From NCBI RefSeq assembly GCF_000214705.1, contig NC_015573.1, forward strand, positions 570,501 to 634,500: DNA of 64,000 bases, given 5' to 3'. Positions 43,222-51,433 of the stretch are shown here, piece by piece (position 1 is the first letter of the stretch; each line of letters opens with the position of its first letter). A program made the position numbers and the translations under genes. Source of the stretch: Desulfofundulus kuznetsovii DSM 6115. Its GTDB lineage: Bacteria > Bacillota > Desulfotomaculia > Desulfotomaculales > Desulfovirgulaceae. Below the pieces are notes generated by a model. The model ran no database searches. It saw only the letters and a program-made list of their open reading frames with translations, and had not been told where the DNA came from.

Positions 43222-44498
43222 TTGCCTGGCTGGTGATTCCCTTTGTCATTGCCTTAATCGGCGGAATACCCATAGCCTTTAGCCTGTCCCTGGGGACGGT
43301 GGTCTTTCTGCTGGCGACCAGCAAGGTGAGCCTGGATGTGATGGCGCAGCAGATGTACCAGGCATCGGCTTCCTTTCCCCTCATGGCCATACCCCTCTTC
43401 CTCCTGGCCGGTGACCTGATGGATAGGACCGGAATTACCACCAGACTGATCAACTTTATAAAAATTGTGGTGGGTCGCGTCACCGGCGGCCTATCCCAGG
43501 TGATGATTCTCTCGGGGACCATTTTTGCCGGGCTCAGCGGGTCCGGAGCTGCTGACACGGCGGCCCTGGCCAAGGTTCTGGTTCCCGGCATGAAGCGGGA
43601 AGGGTACGATGTCAGTTACAGCGCCGCCGTGGCCGCGGCCACCGGGGTATTGGGGCCCATTATCCCGCCCAGCATTGTAATGATTGTATATGGATCTTTG
43701 ATGAATGTTTCCATCGGCGCCATGTTTATGGCGGGCATTGTTCCCGGCCTCATCATCGGCCTGTCGCTTATGGTTACCGCCTATTATATAAGCAAAAAAA
43801 ATAAATATCCCAGAAGTGATAAGCCATTTTCCTGGGCCCAGTTCTTCTCCGGGCTGAAAGACGCTTCCCTGGCGCTGATGATGCCATTCATCATTCTTTT
43901 TGGAATCAGGGGGGGCATTTTCACCCCCACCGAGGGCGGCGCCGTTGCTGTGGTATATGCGCTGCTGATCGGTATTTTCGTTTACCGTTCCCTGCGGCTG
44001 AAGGATTTGGTAGAGTCGCTGTTGAGCAGCGGTGTAATGGCGGCCGTGATTATGCTCATTGTGGCGGCGGCCAGCCCCTTTGGCTGGTTGTTGTCCTTAA
44101 ACCAGGTGCCCCAGCAGGTGGCCGGGTTAATGCTGGGCATAACGCAAAACAAATACGTAATTCTGTTCTTAATCAACGTCTTATTGCTGATCATGGGCAT
44201 GCTGATGGAAACCAACGCCGTCATATTGCTGCTGGCTCCCATCCTGGCGCCCATTGCCATCAATGTAGGCGTTGATCCGCTCCACTTTGCCGTACTTATG
44301 GTAATCAACCTGTGTATCGGGCTGGCAACTCCTCCGGTGGGCATCAACCTTTTTGTGGCGGCGCCCGTGGCCGGAGTTTCCCTGGAGAAGATAAGCCGGG
44401 CCATCTGGCCCTTTGTTCTGGTGGAAATCGCCATACTTTTGCTGATTACTTACATTCCCGAGATTACCCTTTTTGTGCCGCGTGCTTTAGGGATGTAG
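43218..44498 (+). CDS. dctM: TRAP transporter large permease (DctM family)
   Basis: A 426-residue protein with about 12 hydrophobic segments. Family motifs are visible: ASFPLMAIPLFLLAGDLMDRTGIT, SGSGAADTAALAKVLVPGMKREGYD, AATGVLGPIIPPSIVMIVYG and CIGLATPPVGINLFVA. It forms the sodium-driven channel with DctQ. The ATG overlaps the dctQ stop. Length is normal, so the transporter is complete. Confidence 0.94.
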   Translation: MIAWLVIPFVIALIGGIPIAFSLSLGTVVFLLATSKVSLDVMAQQMYQASASFPLMAIPLFLLAGDLMDRTGITTRLINFIKIVVGRVTGGLSQVMILSGTIFAGLSGSGAADTAALAKVLVPGMKREGYDVSYSAAVAAATGVLGPIIPPSIVMIVYGSLMNVSIGAMFMAGIVPGLIIGLSLMVTAYYISKKNKYPRSDKPFSWAQFFSGLKDASLALMMPFIILFGIRGGIFTPTEGGAVAVVYALLIGIFVYRSLRLKDLVESLLSSGVMAAVIMLIVAAASPFGWLLSLNQVPQQVAGLMLGITQNKYVILFLINVLLLIMGMLMETNAVILLLAPILAPIAINVGVDPLHFAVLMVINLCIGLATPPVGINLFVAAPVAGVSLEKISRAIWPFVLVEIAILLLITYIPEITLFVPRALGM

Positions 44499-44522
44499 TT
44501 TAACGGCAAAGGAGGTCTTGTT

Positions 44523-45251
44523 TTGAAGGTTATACCGCTGCATCTAGGGTCGATGACCGTGGACAAATCGGGGCTTACTTCGGTCAGGGACGCCGGGACA
44601 AAGATTGACATCCCGGTGGTGGCCTGGCTTATCGAGGGAGGAAAGGAAAGGGTCCTGGTGGACACCGGGGCCGGGGACCCGGAGTGGAGCAGGAAATACC
44701 ACAATCCCATGGTGCGCACCGAGGAACAGAGGATTGACAGAGCGCTGGAGTCGCTGGGGATCAGTCCGAAGGAGATCAGAATTGTAATCAACACCCATTT
44801 GCACTGGGATCACTGCTTCAACAACCACCTCTTCGAGAACGCCGTGATTTACGTGCAGAGGGAGGAACTGGCATACGCCGCCGACCCGCTGCCCAGGGAC
44901 AGGCGCTACTACGAAACCGATCTGGGGGCGCCGCCTTATCTGAAAGCCGCGGATAATATAAGGGAAATTGAGGGCGATATGGAGATCATCCCCGGAGTCT
45001 GGGCCGTTCATATCCCGGGACACACCCCGGGTATGCAGGGCGTGGCCGTGGAAACGATTTCCGGCACCTGTTTTATAGCCAGTGACGCCGTGGCGCTGTG
45101 GGAAAACTGGGAGGCCGACCCGCCGGTGCCTGGCCAGATATACGTGGACCTGCACCAGGTCTACCGCTCATTCGAAAAGATCCGGCGCCTGGCCGATTTT
45201 GTGCTGCCCGGCCACGATCCCAGGATATTTGACAAAAAGTGCTACCCCTGA
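44523..45251 (+). CDS. MBL-fold metallo-hydrolase (lactonase-like)
   Basis: A 242-residue protein with the metallo-beta-lactamase zinc motif NTHLHWDHCFNN, the second His in HIPGHTPGMQG, the bridging Asp in FIASDAVALWE and a final His in VLPGHDPRIF. The layout resembles quorum-quenching and sugar-lactone hydrolases of the AttM/AiiA type. In this operon a lactone or thioester intermediate is a plausible substrate. The start is TTG at 44523 behind AAAGGAGGTC. Confidence 0.82.
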   Translation: MKVIPLHLGSMTVDKSGLTSVRDAGTKIDIPVVAWLIEGGKERVLVDTGAGDPEWSRKYHNPMVRTEEQRIDRALESLGISPKEIRIVINTHLHWDHCFNNHLFENAVIYVQREELAYAADPLPRDRRYYETDLGAPPYLKAADNIREIEGDMEIIPGVWAVHIPGHTPGMQGVAVETISGTCFIASDAVALWENWEADPPVPGQIYVDLHQVYRSFEKIRRLADFVLPGHDPRIFDKKCYP

Positions 45252-45314
45252 ATGACCTGAAGTTGATATCAAAGCGGCCGTTGAATTTTTGGCCGGGGGG
45301 AGGGATATTTTCCG

Positions 45315-47147
45315 TTGTCAGGTAAGGACGCTTATGCCGGCAGCATTCTCTTCGTTGATCTGTCCTCCCGCACGGTGAGGCGGGAGAACACGCCGGAGGA
45401 TCTGAAAAGGAAGTTCCTGGGCGGGAACGGCTTTGCCGTGAAACTGGCTTATGATTTGATAAGGCCGGGTGTGGATCCCCTGGGCCCGGAAAACGTGCTG
45501 GTCTTCGCCGTGGGCCCGGCGGCGGGAACCCTGATTCCCTGCAGTTCACGATTTGTGGTGGGGTCAAAGTCGCCCCTGACGGGCCTTTTTGTGGACAGCT
45601 ACGCGGGCGGTAGCTGGGGGGAGGAGCTAAAATGCGCCGGCTATGACGCCCTGGTTGTGACCGGGGTTTCGCCGACACCGGTTTACCTGCTCATAGATGG
45701 GGACCACGTGGAGTTAAGGGACGCCGGCCACCTGTGGGGGCGCATGGTCTCCGGCGCCCAGAGGCGCATTGCCGGCGAGTGTCAAATACCCGGTTTAGCG
45801 GTGGCTGCCATCGGCCCGGCGGGAGAAAACCTGGTCCGGTACGCCTCCATTATCGCCGGCACCCGGGCCGCCGGCAGGGGCGGCATGGGGGCAGTGATGG
45901 GGGCCAAAAAATTAAAGGCCATTGCCGTACGAGGGCAGAAGCCCGTTTTTGTGCCCGATCAGGAGGGCATGTGGCGGTTTTTCCACGACAGCTTAAGGCG
46001 GTTGAGGGAACATCCCGGGACCGGGAAGTTATTGCCCGAGGTGGGGACGGGGGCGGGAGTAAACGCCTTTAACAGGATTGGCATGCTCCCCGCCAGAAAC
46101 TGGCAGGAAGAAGTTTTTGCCGGCGCAGAGAACATCAGTGGTGAAAGATTGAGGGATGAAGGATACTTTATTCGCAGCAAGGCGTGCCCCGGATGCCCCA
46201 TCGGCTGCGGCAAAGTTGCCAGCACCTACGGGGTTGACGGGGGGCCGGTAATTACAGAAGGGCCGGAATACGAGACCCTGTATTCCTTTGGGTCGCTGCT
46301 GGGCAACAGCGACCTGGATTCAATCATATACGCGGACCGGATGTGCGATGAATTGGGAATCGACACCATTTCCTCGGGGGTGGCCATCGCTTTTGCCATG
46401 GAGGCCTTTGAAAGGGGAATTTTGTCCCCCGGGGATACCGGTGGGATTGACCTGCATTTCGGCAACCACCGGGCCGCCATTGATCTCCTGCAGGATATAG
46501 CCTACCGCAGGGGGCTGGGGGATACCCTGGCCGAAGGTGTGAAGCGGGCTGCGGAAATAATCGGGCGCGGCAGCGAAAAGTACGCCATGCATGTCAAGGG
46601 TATGGAACTGCCCGGCCACTCGGCCCGGGGACTAAAAGGGATGGCCCTGGGGTATGCCGTTTCCACCCGGGGCGGCACTCACCAGGACACCCGGCCCACC
46701 GTGGAGCGTTCGGGACAGTTCGACCCCCTGGCGGTGCAGGGCAAGGGGAAGATGAACAAGGACAACCAGGACATGACCGCTGTATGCGATTCACTGATTA
46801 TTTGCCGCTACACCGAGGGGATTTACGGCTTCTTCCTGGGCGAGGATCACGTCAGAATGGCCAACCTGGTCACCGGTGCCGGCTACTCGCTGGAGGATTT
46901 AAGAAAGGTAGGGGAAAGGGTTTACACCCTGGAGAGGCTCTTCAACGTCCGCGAAGGGTTAACCCGCAAGGACGACCGGCTACCGGAGCGCTTCCTGGAG
47001 GAACCCATTCCGGGGGGGCCCGCGGCGGGGCGGGTCGTACTCAGGGCAGACCTGGACCAGATGCTGGACGAGTACTATACCGCCCGGGGCTGGGACCCGC
47101 GAACCGGGGCTCCCACGGAGGAGAAACTCAGGGAGCTGGGCCTGTAA
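45315..47147 (+). CDS. Tungsten-type aldehyde:ferredoxin oxidoreductase (first copy)
   Basis: A 610-residue protein of the AOR family. The N-terminal domain (LFVDLSSRTVRRE, FLGGNGFAVKLAYDL, VGSKSPLTGLFVDSY) binds the bis-pterin cofactor. The 4Fe-4S ligands ACPGCPIGCGK (C291, C294, C298) and a C-terminal Cys in DSLIIC are intact. It oxidises an aldehyde to an acid and reduces ferredoxin in the cytoplasm. The start is TTG at 45315 behind GGGGGGAGGGA. A MoaD-like protein and a polyferredoxin follow, giving cofactor and electron-transfer partners. Confidence 0.9.
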   Translation: MSGKDAYAGSILFVDLSSRTVRRENTPEDLKRKFLGGNGFAVKLAYDLIRPGVDPLGPENVLVFAVGPAAGTLIPCSSRFVVGSKSPLTGLFVDSYAGGSWGEELKCAGYDALVVTGVSPTPVYLLIDGDHVELRDAGHLWGRMVSGAQRRIAGECQIPGLAVAAIGPAGENLVRYASIIAGTRAAGRGGMGAVMGAKKLKAIAVRGQKPVFVPDQEGMWRFFHDSLRRLREHPGTGKLLPEVGTGAGVNAFNRIGMLPARNWQEEVFAGAENISGERLRDEGYFIRSKACPGCPIGCGKVASTYGVDGGPVITEGPEYETLYSFGSLLGNSDLDSIIYADRMCDELGIDTISSGVAIAFAMEAFERGILSPGDTGGIDLHFGNHRAAIDLLQDIAYRRGLGDTLAEGVKRAAEIIGRGSEKYAMHVKGMELPGHSARGLKGMALGYAVSTRGGTHQDTRPTVERSGQFDPLAVQGKGKMNKDNQDMTAVCDSLIICRYTEGIYGFFLGEDHVRMANLVTGAGYSLEDLRKVGERVYTLERLFNVREGLTRKDDRLPERFLEEPIPGGPAAGRVVLRADLDQMLDEYYTARGWDPRTGAPTEEKLRELGL

Positions 47148-47172
47148 AATACCGCGCGGGGGGTGGTTCGGG

Positions 47173-47490
47173 ATGAGCTTTGATGAAGGAAAAGGCGGTA
47201 CGGTGACCATATCGGTGGTGTTCCTGGGCAATTACCGCCTGCTTACCGGGCAGGGCAGGGTGGAAATACAACTTCCCCAGGGATCCAGCGTCAATGACCT
47301 GATTGCCTGGCTGGCCGGCCGCTATGGCGGCGACCTGCGGGACCAGTTGATTGATCCCGGCACGGGGAAGGTGTGGAACCTGATGGCCCTGGCCGTGAAC
47401 GGTAAAATACTCAACAGCGTTGAAAAGTTTTCACTAATCTTAAAGACAGGGGACGAGGTGCTATTTTTACCCCCCGCCCTGGGGGGCTAA
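47173..47490 (+). CDS. MoaD/ThiS-family sulfur carrier
   Basis: A 105-residue beta-grasp protein with LTGQGRVEIQLPQGSSVNDLIAWL near the N-terminus and the diagnostic C-terminus LPPALGG, which is adenylated and thiocarboxylated in this family. MoaD-type carriers supply dithiolene sulfur to molybdopterin. A dedicated copy next to AOR genes is common for tungstopterin enzymes. The start is ATG at 47173. Confidence 0.88.
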   Translation: MSFDEGKGGTVTISVVFLGNYRLLTGQGRVEIQLPQGSSVNDLIAWLAGRYGGDLRDQLIDPGTGKVWNLMALAVNGKILNSVEKFSLILKTGDEVLFLPPALGG

Positions 47491-47512
47491 TCTTCTTGGG
47501 GGTGCAAGTTTT

Positions 47513-47944
47513 ATGTATAGGATACTGGTTGATGCTGAAAAGTGCACGGGATGCCGCGTATGTGAGGCCGTTTGTTCCACCCGGATTTTGGATAATAAAG
47601 GCTTTAACCGTAAAATGGCGGCCATCAGGGTGCTCTTCAGGGGCGAACTGGAGGAGGACATCAGGCCGGTTTTGTGCAGGCAGTGCAGGCGGCCCCTTTG
47701 CGCCGAAAACTGCCCCACGGAGAGTATTTCCCGGGGCGGGGACGGGATTGTACGGATCAGCAGGAACAGCTGCATAGGCTGCGGCAACTGCGCTGAAGCC
47801 TGCCCCTTCGGGGCCGTGATACTTCACCCCGACCTTGATTTTCCTAGCAAGTGCGACCTCTGCGAAGGCGATCCCCTCTGCGTGAAATACTGCGTTGCCG
47901 GGGCCCTTCGCCTGGTCCATGAAAACGCCGTAGGAGTTGAATAG
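47513..47944 (+). CDS. Polyferredoxin (4Fe-4S electron carrier) of the AOR operon
   Basis: A 143-residue protein with several 4Fe-4S motifs: CTGCRVCEAVC, CRQCRRPLCAENCP, CIGCGNCAEACP and CDLCEGDPLCVKYC. This resembles HycB/DmsB-type subunits carrying up to four clusters. It probably accepts electrons from one or both oxidoreductases. The start is ATG at 47513 behind GGGGGTG. It ends 12 bases before the second oxidoreductase gene. Confidence 0.92.
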   Translation: MYRILVDAEKCTGCRVCEAVCSTRILDNKGFNRKMAAIRVLFRGELEEDIRPVLCRQCRRPLCAENCPTESISRGGDGIVRISRNSCIGCGNCAEACPFGAVILHPDLDFPSKCDLCEGDPLCVKYCVAGALRLVHENAVGVE

Positions 47945-47956
47945 GAGGGACAGGGA

Positions 47957-49792
47957 ATGGCCAGAGACAACTCGCAGCAGATGATCCTGTTCGTTGATCT
48001 GAGTACCGGGAAAACCAGGCAGGAAGCCGTCAGCCCCGAGATGCGCCGGAAATTCATCGGGGGCAACGGCTTCGCCGTTAAGATTTTATATGACCTTTTG
48101 CGGGCGGGGGTGGATCCCCTGGGGCCGGAAAATGCCGTGGTTTTCGCAGTAGGCCCGGCCACCGGGACGGTTATTCCGGGCGCCGCCATTACCGCCGCCG
48201 CTACCAAGTCGCCCTTGACGGGAATTTTCATTGACAGCTATATGGGTGGGCAGTGGGGTACGGAACTGAAGGAGGCGGGCTGCGAGGCGCTGGTCCTGCA
48301 GGGGGCGGCGGCCGAACCGGTTTACTTGTTCGTGGACGACGGCCGGGTGGAAATACGCCCGGCGGCCCACCTGTGGGGGAAGAAGACCTCGGAAACCGAA
48401 AGGGCTATCAAGGAAGAGCTGGGTGACCCGCGCGTGCAGGTTGCGGCCATCGGCCCTGCCGGGGAGAACCTGGTTAAATTCGCCACTATTATCCATTCCA
48501 CCAGGGCCTTCGGCCGGGGCGGCCTGGGGGCGGTTCTGGGATCCAAAAAGGTAAAGGCAATTGCCGTGCGGGGAACCGGGGGGGTTCCCCACCCCAATAC
48601 ACAAAAAATACTGGAGTACGCCCGGCGCACCTACGACGAAATGTTGCGCCAGCCAGCCTTTGCCAAGAATATACCAACATTTGGCAGTACTGTGTCGGTG
48701 GCCGGGAACAACGCCCTGGGTATACTGGGATCTTACAACTGGCAGCGGGAGGTATTCGCCGACGCCGAAAAGATCAGCGGCAATGACATGGTCAACCGGG
48801 GGCTGAGGGTGGGGCACAAGGCCTGCGCCAGCTGCATCGCCCGTTCCGCCATAATCTGGCGGGCCTGCGAGGGCCCCTTCAAGGGAGCCACAAGCCGCGG
48901 ACCCGAGTATGAAACCCTGTATTCTTACGGCTCCTTGATCGGCAACGGCAATGTGGAGTCGATTATCCTGGCCGACAGGCTGAGCGACGAATTGGGGCTG
49001 GACACCATAAGCACCGGTGTAGTCATAGCCTTTGTTATGGAGTGTGTGGAAAAGGGAATTTTGAGTACACAGGAACTGGACGGCATGGATGTGAGATTTG
49101 GCAACTACCGGGCTATGCTTGACCTGCTGCCCAAAATAGCCGCCAGGGAGGGGGTCGGTGACCTGCTGGCAGAAGGCGTGCGGGAAATAAGCCGGCGCAT
49201 CGGCAAGGGCTCCGAGTACTTTGCCATTCACGTGAAAGGTCTGGAGTTACCCGGCCACACCGCCCGGGGCCTGAAGGGCATGGGGCTGGGGTACGCCACT
49301 TCTTCCAGGGGAGGCAGCCACCAGGATTTCCGGCCGGGGCCCGAAAGGTCCGGCAAGTTTGACCGGGCCACCATCGAGGGCAAGGCCGCCCTGGTCAAGA
49401 AAAACCAGGACATGACCACCATCGGCGACTGCCTGATCGTGTGCCGCCGCCACTCCGAGGGTTTCCACGGGGCGTTCCTCAATGAAAGATATGTTGAGCT
49501 GGCCAGCCTGGCCACCGGCATGGAATTCAGCCTTGAGGAGCTGACCCTGGCGGCCGAGCGGATATACACTCTGGAAAGGATGTTTAACGTGCGGGAAGGA
49601 GTCCGCCGCAAGGACGATACCCTGCCCGAACGCTTCCTGAAGGAAGGGATTCCCGGAGGTCCCAGCGCAGGGATGTACGTCAGTCGTGAGGAGCTTGACA
49701 CCATGCTTGATGAGTATTACCAGATCCGCGGCTGGGACCCTGAAACCGGTGTGCCGACGGAATCCACTCTGAAAAAGCTGGGGCTAAAGTGA
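47957..49792 (+). CDS. Aldehyde:ferredoxin oxidoreductase paralogue with altered cluster motif
   Basis: A 611-residue AOR-family protein, clearly a paralogue of the copy at 45315 (LFVDLSTGKTRQE, FIGGNGFAVKILYDL, TRGLKGMGLGYATSSRGG-like pterin loop). The iron-sulfur motif reads KACASCIARSAIIWRAC: C290 and C293 are kept, but the third ligand position is S297 instead of Cys. The next Cys is C304. The late Cys in DCLIVC is kept. The cluster may therefore use Ser or C304, or be lost. The start is ATG at 47957 behind AGGAGGGACAGGG. Confidence 0.88.
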   Translation: MARDNSQQMILFVDLSTGKTRQEAVSPEMRRKFIGGNGFAVKILYDLLRAGVDPLGPENAVVFAVGPATGTVIPGAAITAAATKSPLTGIFIDSYMGGQWGTELKEAGCEALVLQGAAAEPVYLFVDDGRVEIRPAAHLWGKKTSETERAIKEELGDPRVQVAAIGPAGENLVKFATIIHSTRAFGRGGLGAVLGSKKVKAIAVRGTGGVPHPNTQKILEYARRTYDEMLRQPAFAKNIPTFGSTVSVAGNNALGILGSYNWQREVFADAEKISGNDMVNRGLRVGHKACASCIARSAIIWRACEGPFKGATSRGPEYETLYSYGSLIGNGNVESIILADRLSDELGLDTISTGVVIAFVMECVEKGILSTQELDGMDVRFGNYRAMLDLLPKIAAREGVGDLLAEGVREISRRIGKGSEYFAIHVKGLELPGHTARGLKGMGLGYATSSRGGSHQDFRPGPERSGKFDRATIEGKAALVKKNQDMTTIGDCLIVCRRHSEGFHGAFLNERYVELASLATGMEFSLEELTLAAERIYTLERMFNVREGVRRKDDTLPERFLKEGIPGGPSAGMYVSREELDTMLDEYYQIRGWDPETGVPTESTLKKLGLK

Positions 49793-49808
49793 CCCATGAA
49801 TGCATAGA

Positions 49809-49841
49809 GCCCTGGGCAACGCCTGCTGGCAGTCCCAGGGC
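49809..49841. terminator. Bidirectional hairpin between the AOR operon and ytaF
   Basis: GCCCTGGG (49809-49816) pairs perfectly with CCCAGGGC (49834-49841) around a 17-base loop. It lies between convergent operons. The T-tract is poor, so termination is likely but not certain. Confidence 0.5.
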
Positions 49842-49864
49842 CTAATAAGCCTAACCAAACGCTG

Positions 49865-50512
49865 TCACTGCAGTTTGAATAACCCCAGCAAGATTAATAT
49901 GCATCCGGGCAGGGCGGAGAACTGGCGGCCCAGAGCGGTGGCACCAAACCCCCGGCCGGCCAGCAGGCCCGCATAAGTGGTAATTATATGCCCGGCGCCA
50001 ACTAAAAGGGCGGTGAGCACCAGGTCGAAACCAAGCATGGAAAAGGCAAAGCCGGCGCCGAAGGCGTCCAGGGCCAGGGCCAGGCCCAGCAGGATGGCCT
50101 CCCCGGCAGAGATCACGCCCGAGCGGTCCAGGTCGGCCCGGTGGGGTTCCCGCAGTACCTGGACCATTACCCCCAGGGTGCGGATCCTTATTTGGACCAC
50201 CGTTTGGGGTTCCTCTTCACAGGCGGACGGTTCAACTCCTTTTTTCCCTTCCCTGAGAGCCTGGAACATTATCCAGAGCCCGATGAGGATTAAGATGATC
50301 CCGCCCAGGCGCCGGGCGAAGCTTATGGAGATGGCCTGGGCCACCAGGTTCCCGGCGATCATGGAAAGGCTGATGGCCGTCACCGACATGAGGCTGATGA
50401 TCAGTACGGAAGAAAAGGGCAGCCGGATACCCCTTACCCCGTAGGCTACCCCGGTTGCGAAGGCGTCCATATTCAGGGCGAGGGCAAAGATGATGATGGT
50501 GAATAACTCCAC
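49865..50512 (-). CDS. ytaF: Sporulation membrane protein YtaF (MntP-like)
   Basis: A 215-residue protein with six hydrophobic helices. The first repeat starts FALALNMDAFATGVAYGVRGI and the second LLGLALALDAFGAGFAFSM, the paired Asp-containing repeats of the MntP/YtaF superfamily. An acidic loop lies between the halves. Its place directly downstream of mutM and polA on the same strand matches the gene order in Bacillus and many Clostridia, which supports YtaF over a general MntP manganese exporter. Confidence 0.85.
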   Translation of the reverse strand: MELFTIIIFALALNMDAFATGVAYGVRGIRLPFSSVLIISLMSVTAISLSMIAGNLVAQAISISFARRLGGIILILIGLWIMFQALREGKKGVEPSACEEEPQTVVQIRIRTLGVMVQVLREPHRADLDRSGVISAGEAILLGLALALDAFGAGFAFSMLGFDLVLTALLVGAGHIITTYAGLLAGRGFGATALGRQFSALPGCILILLGLFKLQ

Positions 50513-50597
50513 TGACCAGTCCCTCCCGGGTGGTTTTTAAAGTCTCCTAACCATTTGTATGGGAGGAACGGCCGAATGGTGATTTTAAAAGCCCCGG

Positions 50598-51422
50598 TTA
50601 CTTCTGGCATCCGGGACAAAAGTAGGCGCTGCGGCCACCCAGGCGCAGGCGTTCGATAGTTTTGCCGCACCGCATGCAGGGCCGGCCGCTTTTGCCGTAA
50701 ACCCTTAGTTTTTCTTGAAAGGTACCGGCCTGTCCCGTGCCGTCCACATAGTCCCTCACGCTGGTACCCCGGCTGGCAATTCCCTCTTCCAGCACCGCCC
50801 GGATGGCCTGGAAAAGGGCCTCCACTTCCCCGGGAGTGAGGGTGTTTGCCGGTCTTGAGGGGTGCAGCCCCGCCCGGTGGAGGGCTTCGTCTACGTAGAT
50901 GTTGCCCAGGCCGGAAATAAATGTCTGGTCCAGTAAAAGGGTTTTTAAACGGGTGCGCCGCGCCTTTAATTCCTTCTCCAGAAATTCTATGGTAAATTCC
51001 CGGCTTAAGGGCTCCACTCCCAGATCTTTCAGGCCGCTGACGGCCTGCAGATCCCTTTCCGGCACAAGCCAGAAGCGGCCGAACTGGCGCATATCGGTAA
51101 ACCGCAGCTGGTGGCCGTTGTTCAGGTGAAAAACCAGGTGGGTGTGTTTGGACCGGGGTTCATCCGTGACGGTGTAAACAAGCTGCCCCGTCATGCGCAG
51201 GTGGACGACCAGCATCAGCCCCTGGGAGAGGGAGATTAAAAGGTACTTGCCCCGGCGGCCTACGTCCAGGATCTTTTTGTCCACCACCTGGCGGCAGAAT
51301 TCCTCCGGTGAAGGCGTCTGGATGATTTTGGGAAGATAGATGTCAACGCCGCAGATGGTGAGGCCGGGTAATCTTTCCTTCAGGGTGCGCTTGACCGTTT
51401 CTACCTCCGGTAATTCAGGCAT
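50598..51422 (-). CDS. mutM: Formamidopyrimidine-DNA glycosylase (Fpg/MutM)
   Basis: A 274-residue protein beginning MPELPEVETVKR, where Pro2 is the catalytic nucleophile and Glu3 the acid. The helix-two-turn-helix (LLLDQTFISGLGNIYVDEALHRAGLHP) and the C-terminal zinc finger (CMRCGKT...YFCPGCQ) are complete. It removes 8-oxoguanine and ring-opened purines and cuts at the abasic site. It lies 11 bases downstream of polA in the same operon. Confidence 0.96.
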   Translation of the reverse strand: MPELPEVETVKRTLKERLPGLTICGVDIYLPKIIQTPSPEEFCRQVVDKKILDVGRRGKYLLISLSQGLMLVVHLRMTGQLVYTVTDEPRSKHTHLVFHLNNGHQLRFTDMRQFGRFWLVPERDLQAVSGLKDLGVEPLSREFTIEFLEKELKARRTRLKTLLLDQTFISGLGNIYVDEALHRAGLHPSRPANTLTPGEVEALFQAIRAVLEEGIASRGTSVRDYVDGTGQAGTFQEKLRVYGKSGRPCMRCGKTIERLRLGGRSAYFCPGCQK

Positions 51423-51433
51423 CTGCTCCGCTC

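Noticed and set aside
48086-49231. 381-codon minus-strand frame within the second oxidoreductase
   Set aside because: Shadow of a clear AOR gene; no motif and no ribosome site.
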